Shown: positions 28,234-38,850 of the stretch, one piece after another
Layout of the letters: the number at the start of each line of letters is the position of its first letter
Position numbering within the stretch: the first letter of the stretch is position 1
NCBI GenBank assembly: GCA_945877175.1
Contig: CAMCRC010000013.1
Span: forward strand, 1 to 44,252
Source: Klebsiella pneumoniae
GTDB taxonomy: Bacteria; Pseudomonadota; Gammaproteobacteria; Pseudomonadales; Pseudohongiellaceae
Reading direction: 5' to 3'
DNA length: 44,252 nucleotides
Made by a program: the position numbers and the translations under genes
Notes under the pieces: generated by a model
Told to the model about the DNA's origin: nothing
The model's input: the letters and a program-made list of their open reading frames with translations, nothing else
Databases searched by the model: none

Positions 28234-29467
28234 CCGGTTCTCCTGTCGCTGCAATCGCTTCGATGCGAGCGCTGGCGATGCGTCGCTTGATCGTCGCGGG
28301 GTCGCTGACTGGCGCACCCCCGGAGCCCTGCAGCAAGGCAGGAATGTCGATGGCACTGGCGGCGGCAAAGGCGGCGCGCACGCGATCGGCCTGGGGATAG
28401 GGGCGCTCTTCAAACCCCGTGCGGCCGCGGGCATCCGCCTCGCAGGCCAGCAGAAACTGCGTCAGCTGCAGCGGCCGGCGGAACGCATCCAGCGCCTCGA
28501 GCAACTTCAAAAGCGTGTCTGCCCGCAATTGCCCTGCACGGTGGCAGTGGGTGTGATACTGGCTGACCAGTCTGCCGATGGCTGCGAAGCGGGTGGGCAC
28601 CCGCAGGCGCTCGCTCAGGGCTGCGATCAGGGCGACGCCGCGCTCCTCGTGGCCATGGTGACTGGGCCAGTACGCGGGCAGCGTAGTGCCCTTGCCAAGA
28701 TCATGTACCAGGGTTGCAAAGCGCACCACGGGGTCAGCACTCAGGCGGGCGGCCTGTTCCAGGCACATCAGCACATGCACGCCGGTGTCGATCTCGGGGT
28801 GATGCAGCGCCGGTTGTGGTACGCCAAACAGGGCATCGACTTCGGGCAGAATCACCTGCAGCGCGCCGCACTCACGCAGCACCCGAAAGAATTCCGCCGG
28901 GGCTGGCTCGCCCAGGGCTTTTTCCATTTCCTGCCAGACCCGCTCGGCCACCAGATGCTGCAACTCGCCGCTGGAACTCAGTTGCCGCATCAGGGTCAAG
29001 GTTTCCGGTGCCACACGAAAGCCCAGCGGCGCGAAGCGGGCGGCAAAGCGGGCCACGCGCAGCACGCGCAGCGGGTCTTCGGCGAAGGCGGGGGATACAT
29101 GGCGCAGCACGCGGGCTTCAAGATCGCGAACACCACCCCAGGGGTCGATGATCTGCCCGTCTTCCGTGCGAGCGATGGCATTGATGGTGAGGTCGCGGCG
29201 CTGCAGGTCCTCCTCCAGCGTCACGGCCGGATCGGCATTGAACACAAAGCCCTTGTAGCCATGTCCGCTCTTGCGCTCCGTGCGGGCAAGGGCGTATTCC
29301 TCCTTGCTGTGCGGATGCAGGAACACCGGGAAATCCTTGCCGACCGGGCGATAGCCCAGTGCCTGCATCTGTGCGGGCGTGGCGCCGGTCACGACCCAGT
29401 CGCGGTCGGACGTGGACAGGCCCAGCAGCGCGTCGCGGACAGCGCCGCCGACAAGATGGATCTTCAT
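28226..29467 (-). CDS. cca: Multifunctional CCA-adding tRNA nucleotidyltransferase
   Basis: Adds or repairs the 3' CCA of tRNAs. 413 residues (E. coli 412). Nucleotidyltransferase motifs [12 protein letters not shown] and SDRDWVV (metal carboxylates), then [13 protein letters not shown]. The C-terminal HD phosphohydrolase domain has [14 protein letters not shown] and [10 protein letters not shown], typical of the gammaproteobacterial type. It starts 46 bp after apaH. Its 3' end carries the ribosome site of the antiporter gene. Confidence 0.96.
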   Translation of the reverse strand: MKIHLVGGAVRDALLGLSTSDRDWVVTGATPAQMQALGYRPVGKDFPVFLHPHSKEEYALARTERKSGHGYKGFVFNADPAVTLEEDLQRRDLTINAIARTEDGQIIDPWGGVRDLEARVLRHVSPAFAEDPLRVLRVARFAARFAPLGFRVAPETLTLMRQLSSSGELQHLVAERVWQEMEKALGEPAPAEFFRVLRECGALQVILPEVDALFGVPQPALHHPEIDTGVHVLMCLEQAARLSADPVVRFATLVHDLGKGTTLPAYWPSHHGHEERGVALIAALSERLRVPTRFAAIGRLVSQYHTHCHRAGQLRADTLLKLLEALDAFRRPLQLTQFLLACEADARGRTGFEERPYPQADRVRAAFAAASAIDIPALLQGSGGAPVSDPATIKRRIASARIEAIAATGEPDA

Positions 29468-29513
29468 GGGGGTGTGACTCGATGGGAACGACGCAGTCAG
29501 TGTAACGCCCGCG

Positions 29514-30329
29514 TCAGACGCTGAACAGCTGGTGGTCTTCCAGACGCATCATGCTCAGCTCGCGGCCCCACACGCAGCCGGTGTCCATGGCATAGACGTG
29601 GGCGCGATTGGTTTGACCCTCCAGCGCGGCCCAATGGCCAAACAGGATGGTAGTCTCCGGCGTCAGGCGCTCGAATTCGAACCAGGGATGAAAGCCCTCG
29701 GGAGCGGCGATGAGGCCTTCCTTGACCTGCAGATCAAGGTTGCCGCGCTCGTCGCAGAAGCGCATGCGGGTCAGGTAGTTGGTGATGCAGCGCAGGCGTT
29801 CGTAGCCCACGAGTTTATCCTTCCAGCGTTTGGGTGTGTCACCGTACATCTGGTCCAGAAACTCGCGAAAATTCGGCCCTTGCAGTGTGAACTCGACTTC
29901 GGCCGCCAGCTCCAGCGTTTTCTCCAGTGTCCACTTGGGCGCCACGCCGGCGTGAATCATCAGGTAATTCTGATGTCCTTCGCGGTGCTCAACGCAGTCG
30001 AAATGGGCCAGGGGCTGGTGGCGCAACCAGTCACTGAGCTCCTCGCAATCGGGGGCATCCAGCAGCTCCTGCAAGGTATCCTTGCCACGGTAGAGGCCGC
30101 TGCCGTAATAGATCGCCAGGAAGTGCAGATCGTGATTGCCCAGCACAACTGTCACGGAACTGCCGAGGTCGCGCAGATAGCGCAGGGTGTCGAGGGACTT
30201 GGGGCCGCGGTTGATCAGGTCGCCCACGCACCACAGGCGATCCCGCAGCGGATGGAAATCCACCGTCGTGAGCAGTCTGCGCAAGGGCTTGTAGCATCCC
30301 TGAATGTCGCCTATGACATACGTTGACAT
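29514..30329 (-). CDS. apaH: Symmetrical diadenosine tetraphosphatase
   Basis: Hydrolyses Ap4A to two ADP; in E. coli it also removes Np4 caps from RNA. 271 residues with the metallophosphatase motifs [26 protein letters not shown] and [11 protein letters not shown]. 15 bp after apaG, as in E. coli and Pseudomonas. Confidence 0.97.
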   Translation of the reverse strand: MSTYVIGDIQGCYKPLRRLLTTVDFHPLRDRLWCVGDLINRGPKSLDTLRYLRDLGSSVTVVLGNHDLHFLAIYYGSGLYRGKDTLQELLDAPDCEELSDWLRHQPLAHFDCVEHREGHQNYLMIHAGVAPKWTLEKTLELAAEVEFTLQGPNFREFLDQMYGDTPKRWKDKLVGYERLRCITNYLTRMRFCDERGNLDLQVKEGLIAAPEGFHPWFEFERLTPETTILFGHWAALEGQTNRAHVYAMDTGCVWGRELSMMRLEDHQLFSV

Positions 30330-30344
30330 AAAGCCCTGTTGCTT

Positions 30345-30734
30345 TCAGTGCACCGACAATGGTCTGGACAGAAGAAACGCCGGGATCGGCGCGGCAAAGG
30401 TTTCGCCGTCGGCACTGAGCATCTCGTAGCTGCCCTGCATGGTGCCAAAGCCAGTGGTCAGCACCGCGCCGCTGGTGTAGTGGAAGACCTGGCCCGGCGC
30501 AATCATGGGCTGTTGACCCAGCACGCCAGAGCCACGCACTTCTTCCACCTTGTCGTTGTCATCAGTAATGATCCAATGTCGTGACAGCAGTTTGACAGGC
30601 TGCTCGCGCTTGTTCTCGATGCCGATGGTATAGGCGAATACATAACGGTTGTTCTCGGGGTCGGACTGTTCCTGCAGATACTGCGTCGTGACGGATATGT
30701 CGATGCCCTTGGGGTGACGCTCACTCTTGAACAT
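30345..30734 (-). CDS. apaG: ApaG protein
   Basis: 129-residue fibronectin-III-like protein of the ApaG family (formerly CorD), whose biochemical role is unclear; YVFAYTIGIENKREQPVKLL and HYTSGAVLTTGFGTMQG are typical. ATG 30734 has GGAGGAG upstream and overlaps the 3' end of rsmA by 14 bp. The frame stays open 28 codons upstream inside rsmA without homology. Confidence 0.95.
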   Translation of the reverse strand: MFKSERHPKGIDISVTTQYLQEQSDPENNRYVFAYTIGIENKREQPVKLLSRHWIITDDNDKVEEVRGSGVLGQQPMIAPGQVFHYTSGAVLTTGFGTMQGSYEMLSADGETFAAPIPAFLLSRPLSVH

Positions 30735-31650
30735 GGGACTCCTCCGCGCTTGTGGATGACGGGGCTGCCGCTGGGGCCGCCGCGTGTGCCGTGGTCCTGC
30801 TGCGACTGATGCAGTCACTGATCATGGCGTAATCCGCCAGGCTCAGGTTCTCAGGTCGCAGTCCGGTGTCGATCGGCAGTGTATTCAACTGAGCCTCAGA
30901 TATCAGGGTGCGCAGACTGTTCTTCAAGGTCTTGCGCCGCTGGGTGAAGGCCACCCGCACCACTTCCTGCAGGCACTGCACATCCTCGACCTGCACGGGA
31001 GGGCGGCGGTGGGGCACCAGTCTGACGATGGCAGAGCATACCTTGGGTTGCGGGATAAAAGCAGTGCCCGGGACATCGAACAGGTGCTCCACCGTGCAGT
31101 AATACTGCATCATCAGGCCCAGACGGCCATAATGCTCGTCTCCTGGCACCGCCGCCAGGCGCTGCACCACTTCCAGTTGCAGCATGAAGGTCATGTCGGC
31201 AATCCATTGCTGGAACTGCAGCAGGTGAAACATGCAGGGCGTGGAAATGTTGTAGGGCAGGTTGCCAACGATCCGCAGTGAGTGCCGCGCAGCCTCGTCG
31301 CGGGTGGGCAGCACGCTGCTGAGATCGAACTTGAGCACATCGCCCTGGTGCAGGGCAAAGCGCGGGTCGGTACCCAGCGTGTCCTGCAGATAGGCGGCCA
31401 GATCACGGTCCAGCTCCACTGCGTCCAGGCGTCCGCAGTCTTTCAGCAAGTGGCGTGTCAGAGCCCCCTGGCCAGGGCCGATCTCCACCAGATGGTCACT
31501 GGACTTTGGCGCAATGGCGCGAATGATGCGCGCGATGATGTTCTGATCGTGCAGAAAGTTCTGCCCGAAGCGCTTGCGGGCCTGATGGTGAAAACCGTCC
31601 TTCTGCAGGTCGGGGCCACGGGGGCGGGTTGGTCGGTGCGCCTCACTCAT
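30721..31650 (-). CDS. rsmA: 16S rRNA (adenine1518/1519-N6)-dimethyltransferase
   Basis: KsgA; dimethylates two adjacent adenosines in the 3' hairpin of 16S rRNA late in 30S assembly. 309 residues: [13 protein letters not shown], the SAM loop [11 protein letters not shown], and [12 protein letters not shown] 31650 has AAGGAGAAC upstream, so the in-frame start at 31680, inside REP sequence, is rejected. The C-terminus (about 290 onward) is an alanine-rich tail. A REP repeat lies directly upstream of the ribosome site, which itself lies inside the pdxA frame. Confidence 0.96.
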   Translation of the reverse strand: MSEAHRPTRPRGPDLQKDGFHHQARKRFGQNFLHDQNIIARIIRAIAPKSSDHLVEIGPGQGALTRHLLKDCGRLDAVELDRDLAAYLQDTLGTDPRFALHQGDVLKFDLSSVLPTRDEAARHSLRIVGNLPYNISTPCMFHLLQFQQWIADMTFMLQLEVVQRLAAVPGDEHYGRLGLMMQYYCTVEHLFDVPGTAFIPQPKVCSAIVRLVPHRRPPVQVEDVQCLQEVVRVAFTQRRKTLKNSLRTLISEAQLNTLPIDTGLRPENLSLADYAMISDCISRSRTTAHAAAPAAAPSSTSAEESHVQE

Positions 31651-32755
31651 GAAGTTCTCCTTGTGGGAGCTTGCTTGCAAGCGACGCTATCGCGGGCGAG
31701 CCCGCTCCCACAGAATCAGCACCCGCAGGCCGGGACACAGTGGGAGCGGGCTTGCCCGCGAACCCCACCATCACCCTTGCCACGGCAATCGCCTCCACCA
31801 GCGAACCCACCTGCGCCTTGCCCGTTCCCGCCAGATCCAGCGCTGTGCCATGGTCCACCGAGGTGCGAATGATCGGCAGCCCCAGCGTGATGTTGCTGGC
31901 CTGCCCAAAGCCCTTGTACTTCAGAACAGGAAGACCCTGGTCGTGATACATGGACAGCACGGCATCGGCATGTGCCAGATATTTCGCCGTGAACAGCGTG
32001 TCAGCCGGCAGCGGGCCCAGCAGGTGAATGCCTTCGGTGCGCAGCTCTTCGAGCACCGGTTCGATGATGTCCCGCTCCTCGGTGCCCAGATGTCCGCCTT
32101 CGCCCGCATGGGGGTTCAGCCCGCAGACCAGAATCGTGGGCCGGGCGATGCCGAAGCGCGCTCGCAGGTCACTGTCAAGAATGCGGATGATGCTGCGCAG
32201 CAAGGGCGCGGTGATGGCGGCCGCGACTTGCGAAAGCGGCAGATGCGTGGTGGCCAGGGCGACGCGCAGGCCTTCGGTGGCCAGCATCATGACGGTGAGG
32301 CTCACCTTGCACTCGTCCGCCAGAAATTCGGTGTGCCCCGTGAAGGGGATGCCCGCATCATTGATCACGCCCTTGTGCACTGGCGCTGTCACCATTGCCG
32401 CCACATCGCCTTGCAGACAGGACTGCACGGCACAACGCAGCGTGTCGAGCACATAGGCTGCGTTGGCAGGGTTCAAGGTGCCGGCCTTGACCGGAGCACG
32501 CAAGGCTACGGGCAGCACGCGCAGTGTGCCGGCGGCCGAGACTCTGGCGGGAAGGGTGGGGTCGAAGGGCAGAATCTGCAGCGGCAGCCCCAGCAGGGCG
32601 GCGCGCTCGAGCAGCAGCTGCGGGTCTGCAATCACCACCCGATCAATATGCTGATCGGCGCTCTGTGCCAGCTGTATGCAAAGGTCCGGACCAATGCCGG
32701 CAGGTTCGCCGGCAGTTATCGCGATGCGTTCAATCACGGGGTTCTCGCCGCTCAC
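31643..32755 (-). CDS. pdxA: 4-hydroxythreonine-4-phosphate dehydrogenase with REP-encoded tail
   Basis: Pyridoxal phosphate synthesis enzyme. Family landmarks are [31 protein letters not shown], the metal region [14 protein letters not shown] and [18 protein letters not shown]. The conserved part ends near residue 327 ([12 protein letters not shown]). The remaining 40-odd residues (FAGKPAPTV..., then [13 protein letters not shown]) are translated REP repeats, so the product is 370 rather than about 330 residues. The start is GTG 32755, overlapping the surA stop (GTGA); GTG 32737 is an alternative. The stop overlaps the rsmA start. Confidence 0.93.
   Translation of the reverse strand: MSGENPVIERIAITAGEPAGIGPDLCIQLAQSADQHIDRVVIADPQLLLERAALLGLPLQILPFDPTLPARVSAAGTLRVLPVALRAPVKAGTLNPANAAYVLDTLRCAVQSCLQGDVAAMVTAPVHKGVINDAGIPFTGHTEFLADECKVSLTVMMLATEGLRVALATTHLPLSQVAAAITAPLLRSIIRILDSDLRARFGIARPTILVCGLNPHAGEGGHLGTEERDIIEPVLEELRTEGIHLLGPLPADTLFTAKYLAHADAVLSMYHDQGLPVLKYKGFGQASNITLGLPIIRTSVDHGTALDLAGTGKAQVGSLVEAIAVARVMVGFAGKPAPTVSRPAGADSVGAGSPAIASLASKLPQGELHE
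31662..31763. repeat. Three REP-like units inside the 3' end of pdxA
   Basis: A GCTTGC-subtype unit (31662-31683, plus), a GCGGGCGAGCCCGC unit (about 31689-31713, minus) and a GCGGG-subtype unit (31740-31763, plus). All lie in frame within pdxA and just before the rsmA ribosome site. Confidence 0.85.
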
Positions 32756-34062
32756 TGAGGGCTGATCTTGACGTAAGCCTGTTCGCGGATCTCTACCAGC
32801 CAGTTCTGCAATTCCACTTCGAATTTGCGGTTGCGCAGAGTGTTTTCTGCTTGTTGACGGCTGAACTCGCGACTCATGTCTTCCACCCGGCGCTCCATGA
32901 CTTCCGCCACGTGCCAGCCGAAGCTGGTCCGGAACGGCTCGCTCAGCGTGCCAATCTCGAGGTCCTGGATCTGTGCTTCGAAATCCGGAGGCATTCCCCC
33001 TTCACTGGCCCAGCCCATGTCGCCACCGGCCACCACGGAGGCGGCATCGTCAGAGTTCTGCCGGGCGATCTCCGCGAAATCTTCGCCGGCCTTGATGCGG
33101 GCATGCAGGGAACGAATGAGGGTCTCGGCCTGTTCTTCCGTGCGAATCTCGTTGGGGGTGATCAGGATGTGACGGGCGAGCGTCTGATTCACCAGATTCT
33201 CCAAATCGCCCTGCACAGCAACCAGCTTGACGAGGTGGAAGCCACTCGGGCTGCGGATCGGGCCGCGAATCTCGTTGGCCTCCATGGTGGGCACCAGGTC
33301 CACGAACAGGGTAGGCAGCCCGTCGGCCTTGCGCCAGCCCAGCTCGCCGCCGGACACCAGGAACGCTGTGGGAGGTGACGCCACTGCGCCGCGCTGGGCA
33401 ATGGCGCGCGCCTCGGCGAAATCAGTGCCCGCCAGCACGGCTTCCAGCATCTGCTGCGCAAAGGCTTCCTTGGCGGCGATCAGCTCGGGGGCATCATCTT
33501 CGCCGATCGGAATCAGCGTCTGATCGACGAGGTAATCCGGCGCCATGGTGACGCGGCCCATCTCGGAATTCAGGAAGTTCTCGATCTCCTGATCCGTGAT
33601 GTTGATGCGGCGGTTGACCATGCCGCGCTGGAGGTCGCGCAGCGACAGTTCCTTGCGGATCTGTTCACGGGTAATGATGTAGCGGCCCACGGATTCCAGC
33701 GCTGACACATACTGGTCAAACGTCATGTTGTTCTGCTCGGCCAGGGTCTGCATGACGCCATTGACCGTGTCGTCGTCATAGCGGATGCCCATGCGCTCCG
33801 CCAGCTGCATCTGCAGGTTTTCCACCACCAGGGATTCCAGCGCCTGTTCGCGCAGCTGCGCGGCGGGTGGCACGGGCTGGCCAGCCCCCGTCATCTGCTC
33901 GCGGGCTTCGGTGAGACGGGTGTCCAGTTCGCTCTGCAGGACGACCCCTTCGTCGACAATGGCGACGACCTTGTCCAGCACCTGTCGCTGTGCCAGGGCA
34001 TTGCCGGCAGTGAGTCCCAGCACAAGGATGACCAGCAGACGCACGCAAAAAGCCTTATTCAT
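32752..34062 (-). CDS. surA: Periplasmic chaperone/peptidyl-prolyl isomerase SurA
   Basis: Folds outer-membrane proteins, including LptD, in the periplasm. 436 residues (E. coli 428). A signal peptide ([17 protein letters not shown] ... NALAQ) is followed by an N-terminal chaperone domain and two parvulin domains: [17 protein letters not shown] and [17 protein letters not shown] mark their ends. ATG 34062 lies about 10 nt after AAGGAG; ATG 34071 would be too close to that site. It overlaps the lptD stop by 8 bp. Confidence 0.96.
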   Translation of the reverse strand: MNKAFCVRLLVILVLGLTAGNALAQRQVLDKVVAIVDEGVVLQSELDTRLTEAREQMTGAGQPVPPAAQLREQALESLVVENLQMQLAERMGIRYDDDTVNGVMQTLAEQNNMTFDQYVSALESVGRYIITREQIRKELSLRDLQRGMVNRRINITDQEIENFLNSEMGRVTMAPDYLVDQTLIPIGEDDAPELIAAKEAFAQQMLEAVLAGTDFAEARAIAQRGAVASPPTAFLVSGGELGWRKADGLPTLFVDLVPTMEANEIRGPIRSPSGFHLVKLVAVQGDLENLVNQTLARHILITPNEIRTEEQAETLIRSLHARIKAGEDFAEIARQNSDDAASVVAGGDMGWASEGGMPPDFEAQIQDLEIGTLSEPFRTSFGWHVAEVMERRVEDMSREFSRQQAENTLRNRKFEVELQNWLVEIREQAYVKISPQ

Positions 34063-36727
34063 TCGTTCCATACTCCTTGAAGCCCAGGATCCCGTCACTG
34101 AGCATTCTGCTGATGCCGCCGCCGCTGACATTGCCGAGGCCATTGAGGGTCAGCTGGAAAAAGACGCCGGTGTTGGTGTCGTCCTGCAAGAGGAAGAATT
34201 CGTCATCGTCGATCCACTCACGGGCGACCAGGCGGATTGTCGCGCAGCAATTGCTGTATTCGACACCTGCAAAGGTGTCCAGGTTGCGGCTGTTGCTGTG
34301 ATCATAGTGCCATCGACCCAGCAAACGCCAATTATTGTTCAGGGGCCAGACGCCCGATACATCGCTCTGTTTGATGCGTGGATCGAGCCCTGCCGGTACC
34401 GGTCCATAGAGGTCCACCACGCGGCGGAAACGGTAGCCGACATTGAAGATATGGTTCTCGTCACCCTGATAACGCAGGGACATACTGCTCTCGTCAACGT
34501 GCTGCTGATCCTCGTTCCACTGCAGGTCGCTGTTCAGGCGCCATTGCTCGCTGAGCAGGTAGAACGCCTCGCCCACCAGTGCGGAGCGGTCGGTGTTGCG
34601 CGGCTGCAGCGTCAGCCAGTTCTGCAGGGGGCTGTCCAGCGCGACGATGCGATCTTCAAAGTGGATGATCTGGCCGATACTCAGGCGTGCGCGCTCTTCG
34701 CCACTGCCGCTGATGAAACGGGTGCTCAGGGCCAGGCTCAGCTGATCGGCATCGCCGATGCGGTCATGGCCACTGAAGCGGTCGCTGCGGAACAGCTGTC
34801 CGTAATTGAAGTTGATCTGTGCGCTGTCGAAAGTGGGCAGCAGCGACTGGTCTTCCTGCTCGCTGTACAGATAGAACAGGCGCGGCTCCAGTGTCTGAAC
34901 GAAGCCATTGCCCCGGGCCATGGGGCGCTCGAACACCAGCCCGGAGTCGAGGCTGAACAGGCCGAGACCCCGGTCAGGGTCCTGCAGCGTGCCCACGGCC
35001 TGCTGGTCGAGACTCCACTGCGTGTAGCGGTAGCCGGCGGTTGGCACAATGAAACCTGCGTCGCCACGGATGGGCCAGCTGATTTCGGGCTCCACATGCA
35101 GCCGATCGCCCTGCACCAGAGCGCCGGCGGCCATCTGCGCGGGCGTCAGACCGGCCCGATTGAGAGAGCGGTCGAAGCGCACATGACTGCCATCCACTTT
35201 CAACTGCAATCCCCCCAGGGATTCAGTAGCGCCGAAAGTGAATTCGGGCAGGCGATCATAGGGAATGTTCAGGTCACTGGCTGACACATAGGGATCAATG
35301 ATGTCGATGCGCTGCACGCGGGTGCCCGCATACCAGTTCGGCGCGCGGTAGTTCAACTGGCCATTGCGCTGCAGATGCGTGCGGCTGGAGACGGTCAGGC
35401 CACTGGAGCCCAGGTCGCGGAAGTAGCGGTCGTCACTCACGGCTTCGTAATTGATGGCGGTGGACCAGCGCTCGCCCAACTGGCCGGCGTGCTGCACCCC
35501 CACGAACCAGCGGTCTTCACGGGCCGGGGAGTCCGAACCCGGCACGCTGGCAGTGGCGGCATCGAAGCGCTTGTCGCCCGGCAGCAGGGACGTGCTGACG
35601 GTGTTCATGGACCAGTCAGCCAGATAGCGGAACTCGCCGCTTACCATGGCGCCACGGTCGCCGATCAGGCGTGGCGTGAGCGTGGCGTCGTAGTGCGGCG
35701 CCAGATTCAGGTAATAGGGCAGCGCGACATCCACGCCACCGTCACTGGTCGAGCCGACGCTGGGTGCGAGGAATCCGGAGACGCGCTGATCCCCCAGCGG
35801 AAAAGGTACTGTGAACGGATAGTGGAACACCGGCACATCCTTGATGCGCAGCGTCACGCCCTCGGCCGTGCCAATGCCTGCGGCAGTGTCCAGGCGCATG
35901 CGGCGCGATTGCAGTGTCCAGAATTCATTGCCTGGTTCGCAGCGGCTGAACTCGCCGTTCTCGATGGCGAGCACTTCGCCCTCGCTGTCATAAACGATCA
36001 CACTGGCCGCGCCATGCACGCCGTACTGGTGCAGCACGTACGAGGCATTGTCGATGCGGTTCTGGCTGTTGGCCTGGTCGACAAAGGCGCCGCTGCCGGT
36101 CAGCAGCACGCCGGGTTCGCGGAACTCCACATTGCCGGACAGGGTGATGGTGTCGGCCTGCTGGTCGATCTGCGTGGAATCGGAATTGCGGATGGTGCGG
36201 TTGCCCTGCTGGATGCTGACCGCGCCGGCGATGCTGACGCGTTCGTCAGTGCCCTGCTCAATGGCGCCGGGGGTCGTGAAGAGGGTAGGGGCTCCGGCAG
36301 GGTCGGCGGCTGGATCGAGCACCTGACCGTCCAGCCCTGTGCGGCTTGGTTCGATGAAGGCTCCGCAACAATTGGCAGGCACATTGGCGCGTTGTTCCGG
36401 GGTCATCTGCTCGACCGGCACCCAGTCATTGACGGCGCCGGCGCTGCCAGTTGTGTTGGCCTGTACGGCGGCGGAACTGCCTGAGCGAGCCGTCGATACG
36501 TCCCGTGCGGCCCGCGTTACGACGACACCGGCACTGACAGTGCTGCGCGCAGCGGTGGGATTCTCGCCACATTGCCACGCGCCCGAGGCGTCGGCGCGGC
36601 AGGTCCATTGTCCGCTGTCCGAAGCGCTCTGCTGCGAGAGGGCCGTGTTCGCGAGCGAACTCAGCAATGCACCGGTGGCCAGGATCAGGGAAATGCGGGA
36701 GCACAAAAGGCTTTTTCGAAACTGCAT
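34055..36727 (-). CDS. lptD: LPS-assembly protein LptD
   Basis: Outer-membrane barrel that inserts lipopolysaccharide, with LptE. 890 residues (E. coli 784). A signal peptide ending ALSQQ is followed by a long variable N-terminal part (about 28-150), the OstA/LptA-like region (GNRTIRNSDSTQIDQQAD) and the C-terminal barrel. Cysteine pairs include NCCGAF near residue 120 and SNCCATIRL near the C-terminus; the latter matches the family's conserved disulfide pair. ATG 36727 begins the signal peptide. No strong ribosome site was seen. Divergent from amgK, as in Pseudomonas. Confidence 0.95.
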   Translation of the reverse strand: MQFRKSLLCSRISLILATGALLSSLANTALSQQSASDSGQWTCRADASGAWQCGENPTAARSTVSAGVVVTRAARDVSTARSGSSAAVQANTTGSAGAVNDWVPVEQMTPEQRANVPANCCGAFIEPSRTGLDGQVLDPAADPAGAPTLFTTPGAIEQGTDERVSIAGAVSIQQGNRTIRNSDSTQIDQQADTITLSGNVEFREPGVLLTGSGAFVDQANSQNRIDNASYVLHQYGVHGAASVIVYDSEGEVLAIENGEFSRCEPGNEFWTLQSRRMRLDTAAGIGTAEGVTLRIKDVPVFHYPFTVPFPLGDQRVSGFLAPSVGSTSDGGVDVALPYYLNLAPHYDATLTPRLIGDRGAMVSGEFRYLADWSMNTVSTSLLPGDKRFDAATASVPGSDSPAREDRWFVGVQHAGQLGERWSTAINYEAVSDDRYFRDLGSSGLTVSSRTHLQRNGQLNYRAPNWYAGTRVQRIDIIDPYVSASDLNIPYDRLPEFTFGATESLGGLQLKVDGSHVRFDRSLNRAGLTPAQMAAGALVQGDRLHVEPEISWPIRGDAGFIVPTAGYRYTQWSLDQQAVGTLQDPDRGLGLFSLDSGLVFERPMARGNGFVQTLEPRLFYLYSEQEDQSLLPTFDSAQINFNYGQLFRSDRFSGHDRIGDADQLSLALSTRFISGSGEERARLSIGQIIHFEDRIVALDSPLQNWLTLQPRNTDRSALVGEAFYLLSEQWRLNSDLQWNEDQQHVDESSMSLRYQGDENHIFNVGYRFRRVVDLYGPVPAGLDPRIKQSDVSGVWPLNNNWRLLGRWHYDHSNSRNLDTFAGVEYSNCCATIRLVAREWIDDDEFFLLQDDTNTGVFFQLTLNGLGNVSGGGISRMLSDGILGFKEYGTNE

Positions 36728-36819
36728 TGTTGCAGGCAATCCAATAGAATGGCTCGGAAATCAGACCGGCATGGTAATTCATTGGGCACAGGATAGAAAT
36801 ACTGCGGAACGGACAGGCA

Positions 36820-37926
36820 ATGGATCAGAGAAAGGACGCATTGACCGCCTGGGCGCGGCAATGTCTGCGCGAAATGGCGGGTGGTTTGCCACTCGAGGGC
36901 AGCATTCATACGGTGTCGGGCGACGCGAGTTTCCGGCGCTATTTTCGCATTGTGCTGCCCGCGGCGCCGGGCAGTGAGGACCCCCTGTGGCAGGAGTTGC
37001 TGCAGGCCACGCGCTACATTCTGGTGGACGCGCCGCCTGCTCATGAAGACTGCCGGCGCTTCGTGCGCGTGGCCCGGCTTTTCCGCGCTGCCGGCATGCT
37101 GACGCCGCGCGTGCTGCGCGTCGATTTCGAACAGGGCTTCATGCTGCTGGAAGACTTCGGAGATGCGCTGTATCTGCCTGCGTTGCAGACCGCCTCCGGT
37201 GCGGACGCGCTGTACACGGCGGCGATGAATGCCCTGATCGAACTGCAGGCGCGCGGCAATGGCAGCGAACTGGCCCCTTACAACCGGCAACTGCTGCGCA
37301 CCGAGATGTCGCTGTTCGATCACTGGTTCTGCGAGCGCTTCCTCGAGATCACGCTGAACGATGACGAGCGCGCATTGCTCGAGCGCACCTGGACCTTTCT
37401 GGAAGACGCTGCACTGGCCCAGCCGCAGGTGTGTGTGCATCGCGACTATCACTCCCGCAATCTGATGGTACTCGAGGGCGATGTGCATCACGCGCCGGGG
37501 GTGATCGATTTTCAGGACGCCGTGTTCGGCGCCTGCACCTACGACCTCGTGTCTTTGTTGCGTGATTGTTACATCGTCTGGCCGGATGCGCGGGTGCGCG
37601 CGTGGGCCCTGCAGTACCGTGCCGGTGCGGTGGCGCGCGGCGTGCTCGCCGGCACCGGGCCAGCGGCGGAGGCAGCTTTCCTGAGGGACTTAGACCTGAT
37701 GGGGCTGCAGCGTCACATCAAGGTGATCGGCATCTTCTGCCGGCTCAATCTGCGCGATGGCAAGCCCCGCTACATGGCCGATGTGCCGCTGGTCATCGAC
37801 TATGTGCTGCGCGTGGCAGCAGTGAATCCCGAAATGGCTGAATTCAATCACTGGTTCCAGAACCGGGTGCTGCCAGTGGCATATCCCCGTCTGCAGGCCT
37901 TCTCGCTGCCCGAGGGCATTGCGTGA
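36820..37926 (+). CDS. amgK: N-acetylmuramate/N-acetylglucosamine kinase
   Basis: Anomeric sugar kinase of the aminoglycoside-phosphotransferase fold, which in Pseudomonas phosphorylates recycled MurNAc at C1. 368 residues; TVSGDASFRRYFRI (nucleotide region), VCVHRDYHSRNLMVL with the catalytic aspartate, and VIDFQDAVFG with the metal aspartate. The lptD-amgK-murU neighbourhood supports this over a drug-resistance role. The stop overlaps murU by 4 bp. Confidence 0.92.
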   Translation: MDQRKDALTAWARQCLREMAGGLPLEGSIHTVSGDASFRRYFRIVLPAAPGSEDPLWQELLQATRYILVDAPPAHEDCRRFVRVARLFRAAGMLTPRVLRVDFEQGFMLLEDFGDALYLPALQTASGADALYTAAMNALIELQARGNGSELAPYNRQLLRTEMSLFDHWFCERFLEITLNDDERALLERTWTFLEDAALAQPQVCVHRDYHSRNLMVLEGDVHHAPGVIDFQDAVFGACTYDLVSLLRDCYIVWPDARVRAWALQYRAGAVARGVLAGTGPAAEAAFLRDLDLMGLQRHIKVIGIFCRLNLRDGKPRYMADVPLVIDYVLRVAAVNPEMAEFNHWFQNRVLPVAYPRLQAFSLPEGIA

Positions 37927-38603
37927 AAGCCATCATTCTTGCCGCAGGGCTTGGCACCCGCATGCGCCCGTTGACCGACCATCTTCCCAAGCCCTTGCTG
38001 CAGGCTGGTGGCAGCGCGCTCATTGAATACCATCTGCGCAATCTCGCGGCGGCGGGTATCCGCGAGATCGTCATCAACCACTTTCATCTGGGTGACAAAC
38101 TCGAGGCCGCACTGGGCGATGGCAGCCGCTATGGTGTGCAGATTCAGTATTCCCGCGAGACGGTGCGTCTGGAAACCGCCGGCGGCATCGTCAAGGCGCT
38201 GCCGCTGCTGGGCAGCGAGGCGTTTGCTGTCGTCAGCGGAGACATCTGGACGGACTATGACTTCCGCCGTCTGCAGCCCGTTGACGGGCGCACCACACTG
38301 GCGCGGCTGGTGATGGTGGACAATCCGCCGCACCACCCCCAGGGCGATTTCGTACTCGACTACGCCGGGCGTCTGCGACTGCGCGTAGCTCACGAGGCCG
38401 TGCGTGGCTGCACCTACAGTGGCATCAGCGTCATGCATCCGGCGCTGTTCGCAGGGCTGACCGAGGAACCCCTGCCACTGCGCCCGGTGCTGGACAAGGC
38501 CATCGCGGTGGGGCAGGTGGCTGGCGAACAGTTCGGGGGGAGGTGGTTCGATATAGGGACGCCGGAGCGTCTGCAGGAACTGGATGCGTTGTTGCGGTCG
38601 TAG
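37923..38603 (+). CDS. murU: N-acetylmuramate 1-phosphate uridylyltransferase
   Basis: Makes UDP-MurNAc from MurNAc 1-phosphate, completing the recycling bypass begun by AmgK; loss of this route raises fosfomycin sensitivity in Pseudomonas. 226 residues; ILAAGLGTRMRPLTDHLPKP is the nucleotidyltransferase signature, with VVSGDIWTDYDF and GRWFDIGTPERL later. The start is GTG 37923, overlapping the amgK stop (GTGA). Family A copy A2 begins 3 bp after the stop codon. Confidence 0.93.
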   Translation: MKAIILAAGLGTRMRPLTDHLPKPLLQAGGSALIEYHLRNLAAAGIREIVINHFHLGDKLEAALGDGSRYGVQIQYSRETVRLETAGGIVKALPLLGSEAFAVVSGDIWTDYDFRRLQPVDGRTTLARLVMVDNPPHHPQGDFVLDYAGRLRLRVAHEAVRGCTYSGISVMHPALFAGLTEEPLPLRPVLDKAIAVGQVAGEQFGGRWFDIGTPERLQELDALLRS

Positions 38604-38606
38604 AGG

Positions 38607-38771
38607 GGTCAGTGGTTGGGGTGGGGCCGCGCTGGACACGCCGCGAGTACGTCCCTGTAGGCTCGGCGCCCGCCATCCGACCGCCATGGATGGCGGAAGT
38701 GCCGGTTTTGCAGGAGCAAAAACCGGCCTGGCGGGCGACGGTCCAGCGCGGCCCCACCCCAGCCACTGACC
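38607..38771 (+). repeat. Family A palindromic repeat, copy A2
   Basis: Outer arms 38607-38637 and 38741-38771 are complementary over 31 bp with one mismatch (G.T-compatible). Inside are GGACACGCCGCGAGTACG and TCCCTGTAGGCTCGGC, then GCCCGCC (38668-38674) pairing with GGCGGGC (38730-38736). That pair encloses two more hairpins, CCGCCATGGATGGCGG (38681-38696) and GCCGGTTTTGC/GCAAAAACCGGC. The copy starts 3 bp after murU. It could end transcription or protect a 3' end, but has no terminal T-run. Confidence 0.8.
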
Positions 38772-38850
38772 TCGCACCATCATCGCAACGCATTCAGTTC
38801 CTGCAGGGCAAAGTGGAAAGGTGGGCGCAGCGCCACCGCGAACCCCCAGC

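Noticed and set aside
36820-37926. Aminoglycoside resistance phosphotransferase
   Set aside because: The fold fits, but adjacency to murU and lptD identifies it as the AmgK sugar kinase.
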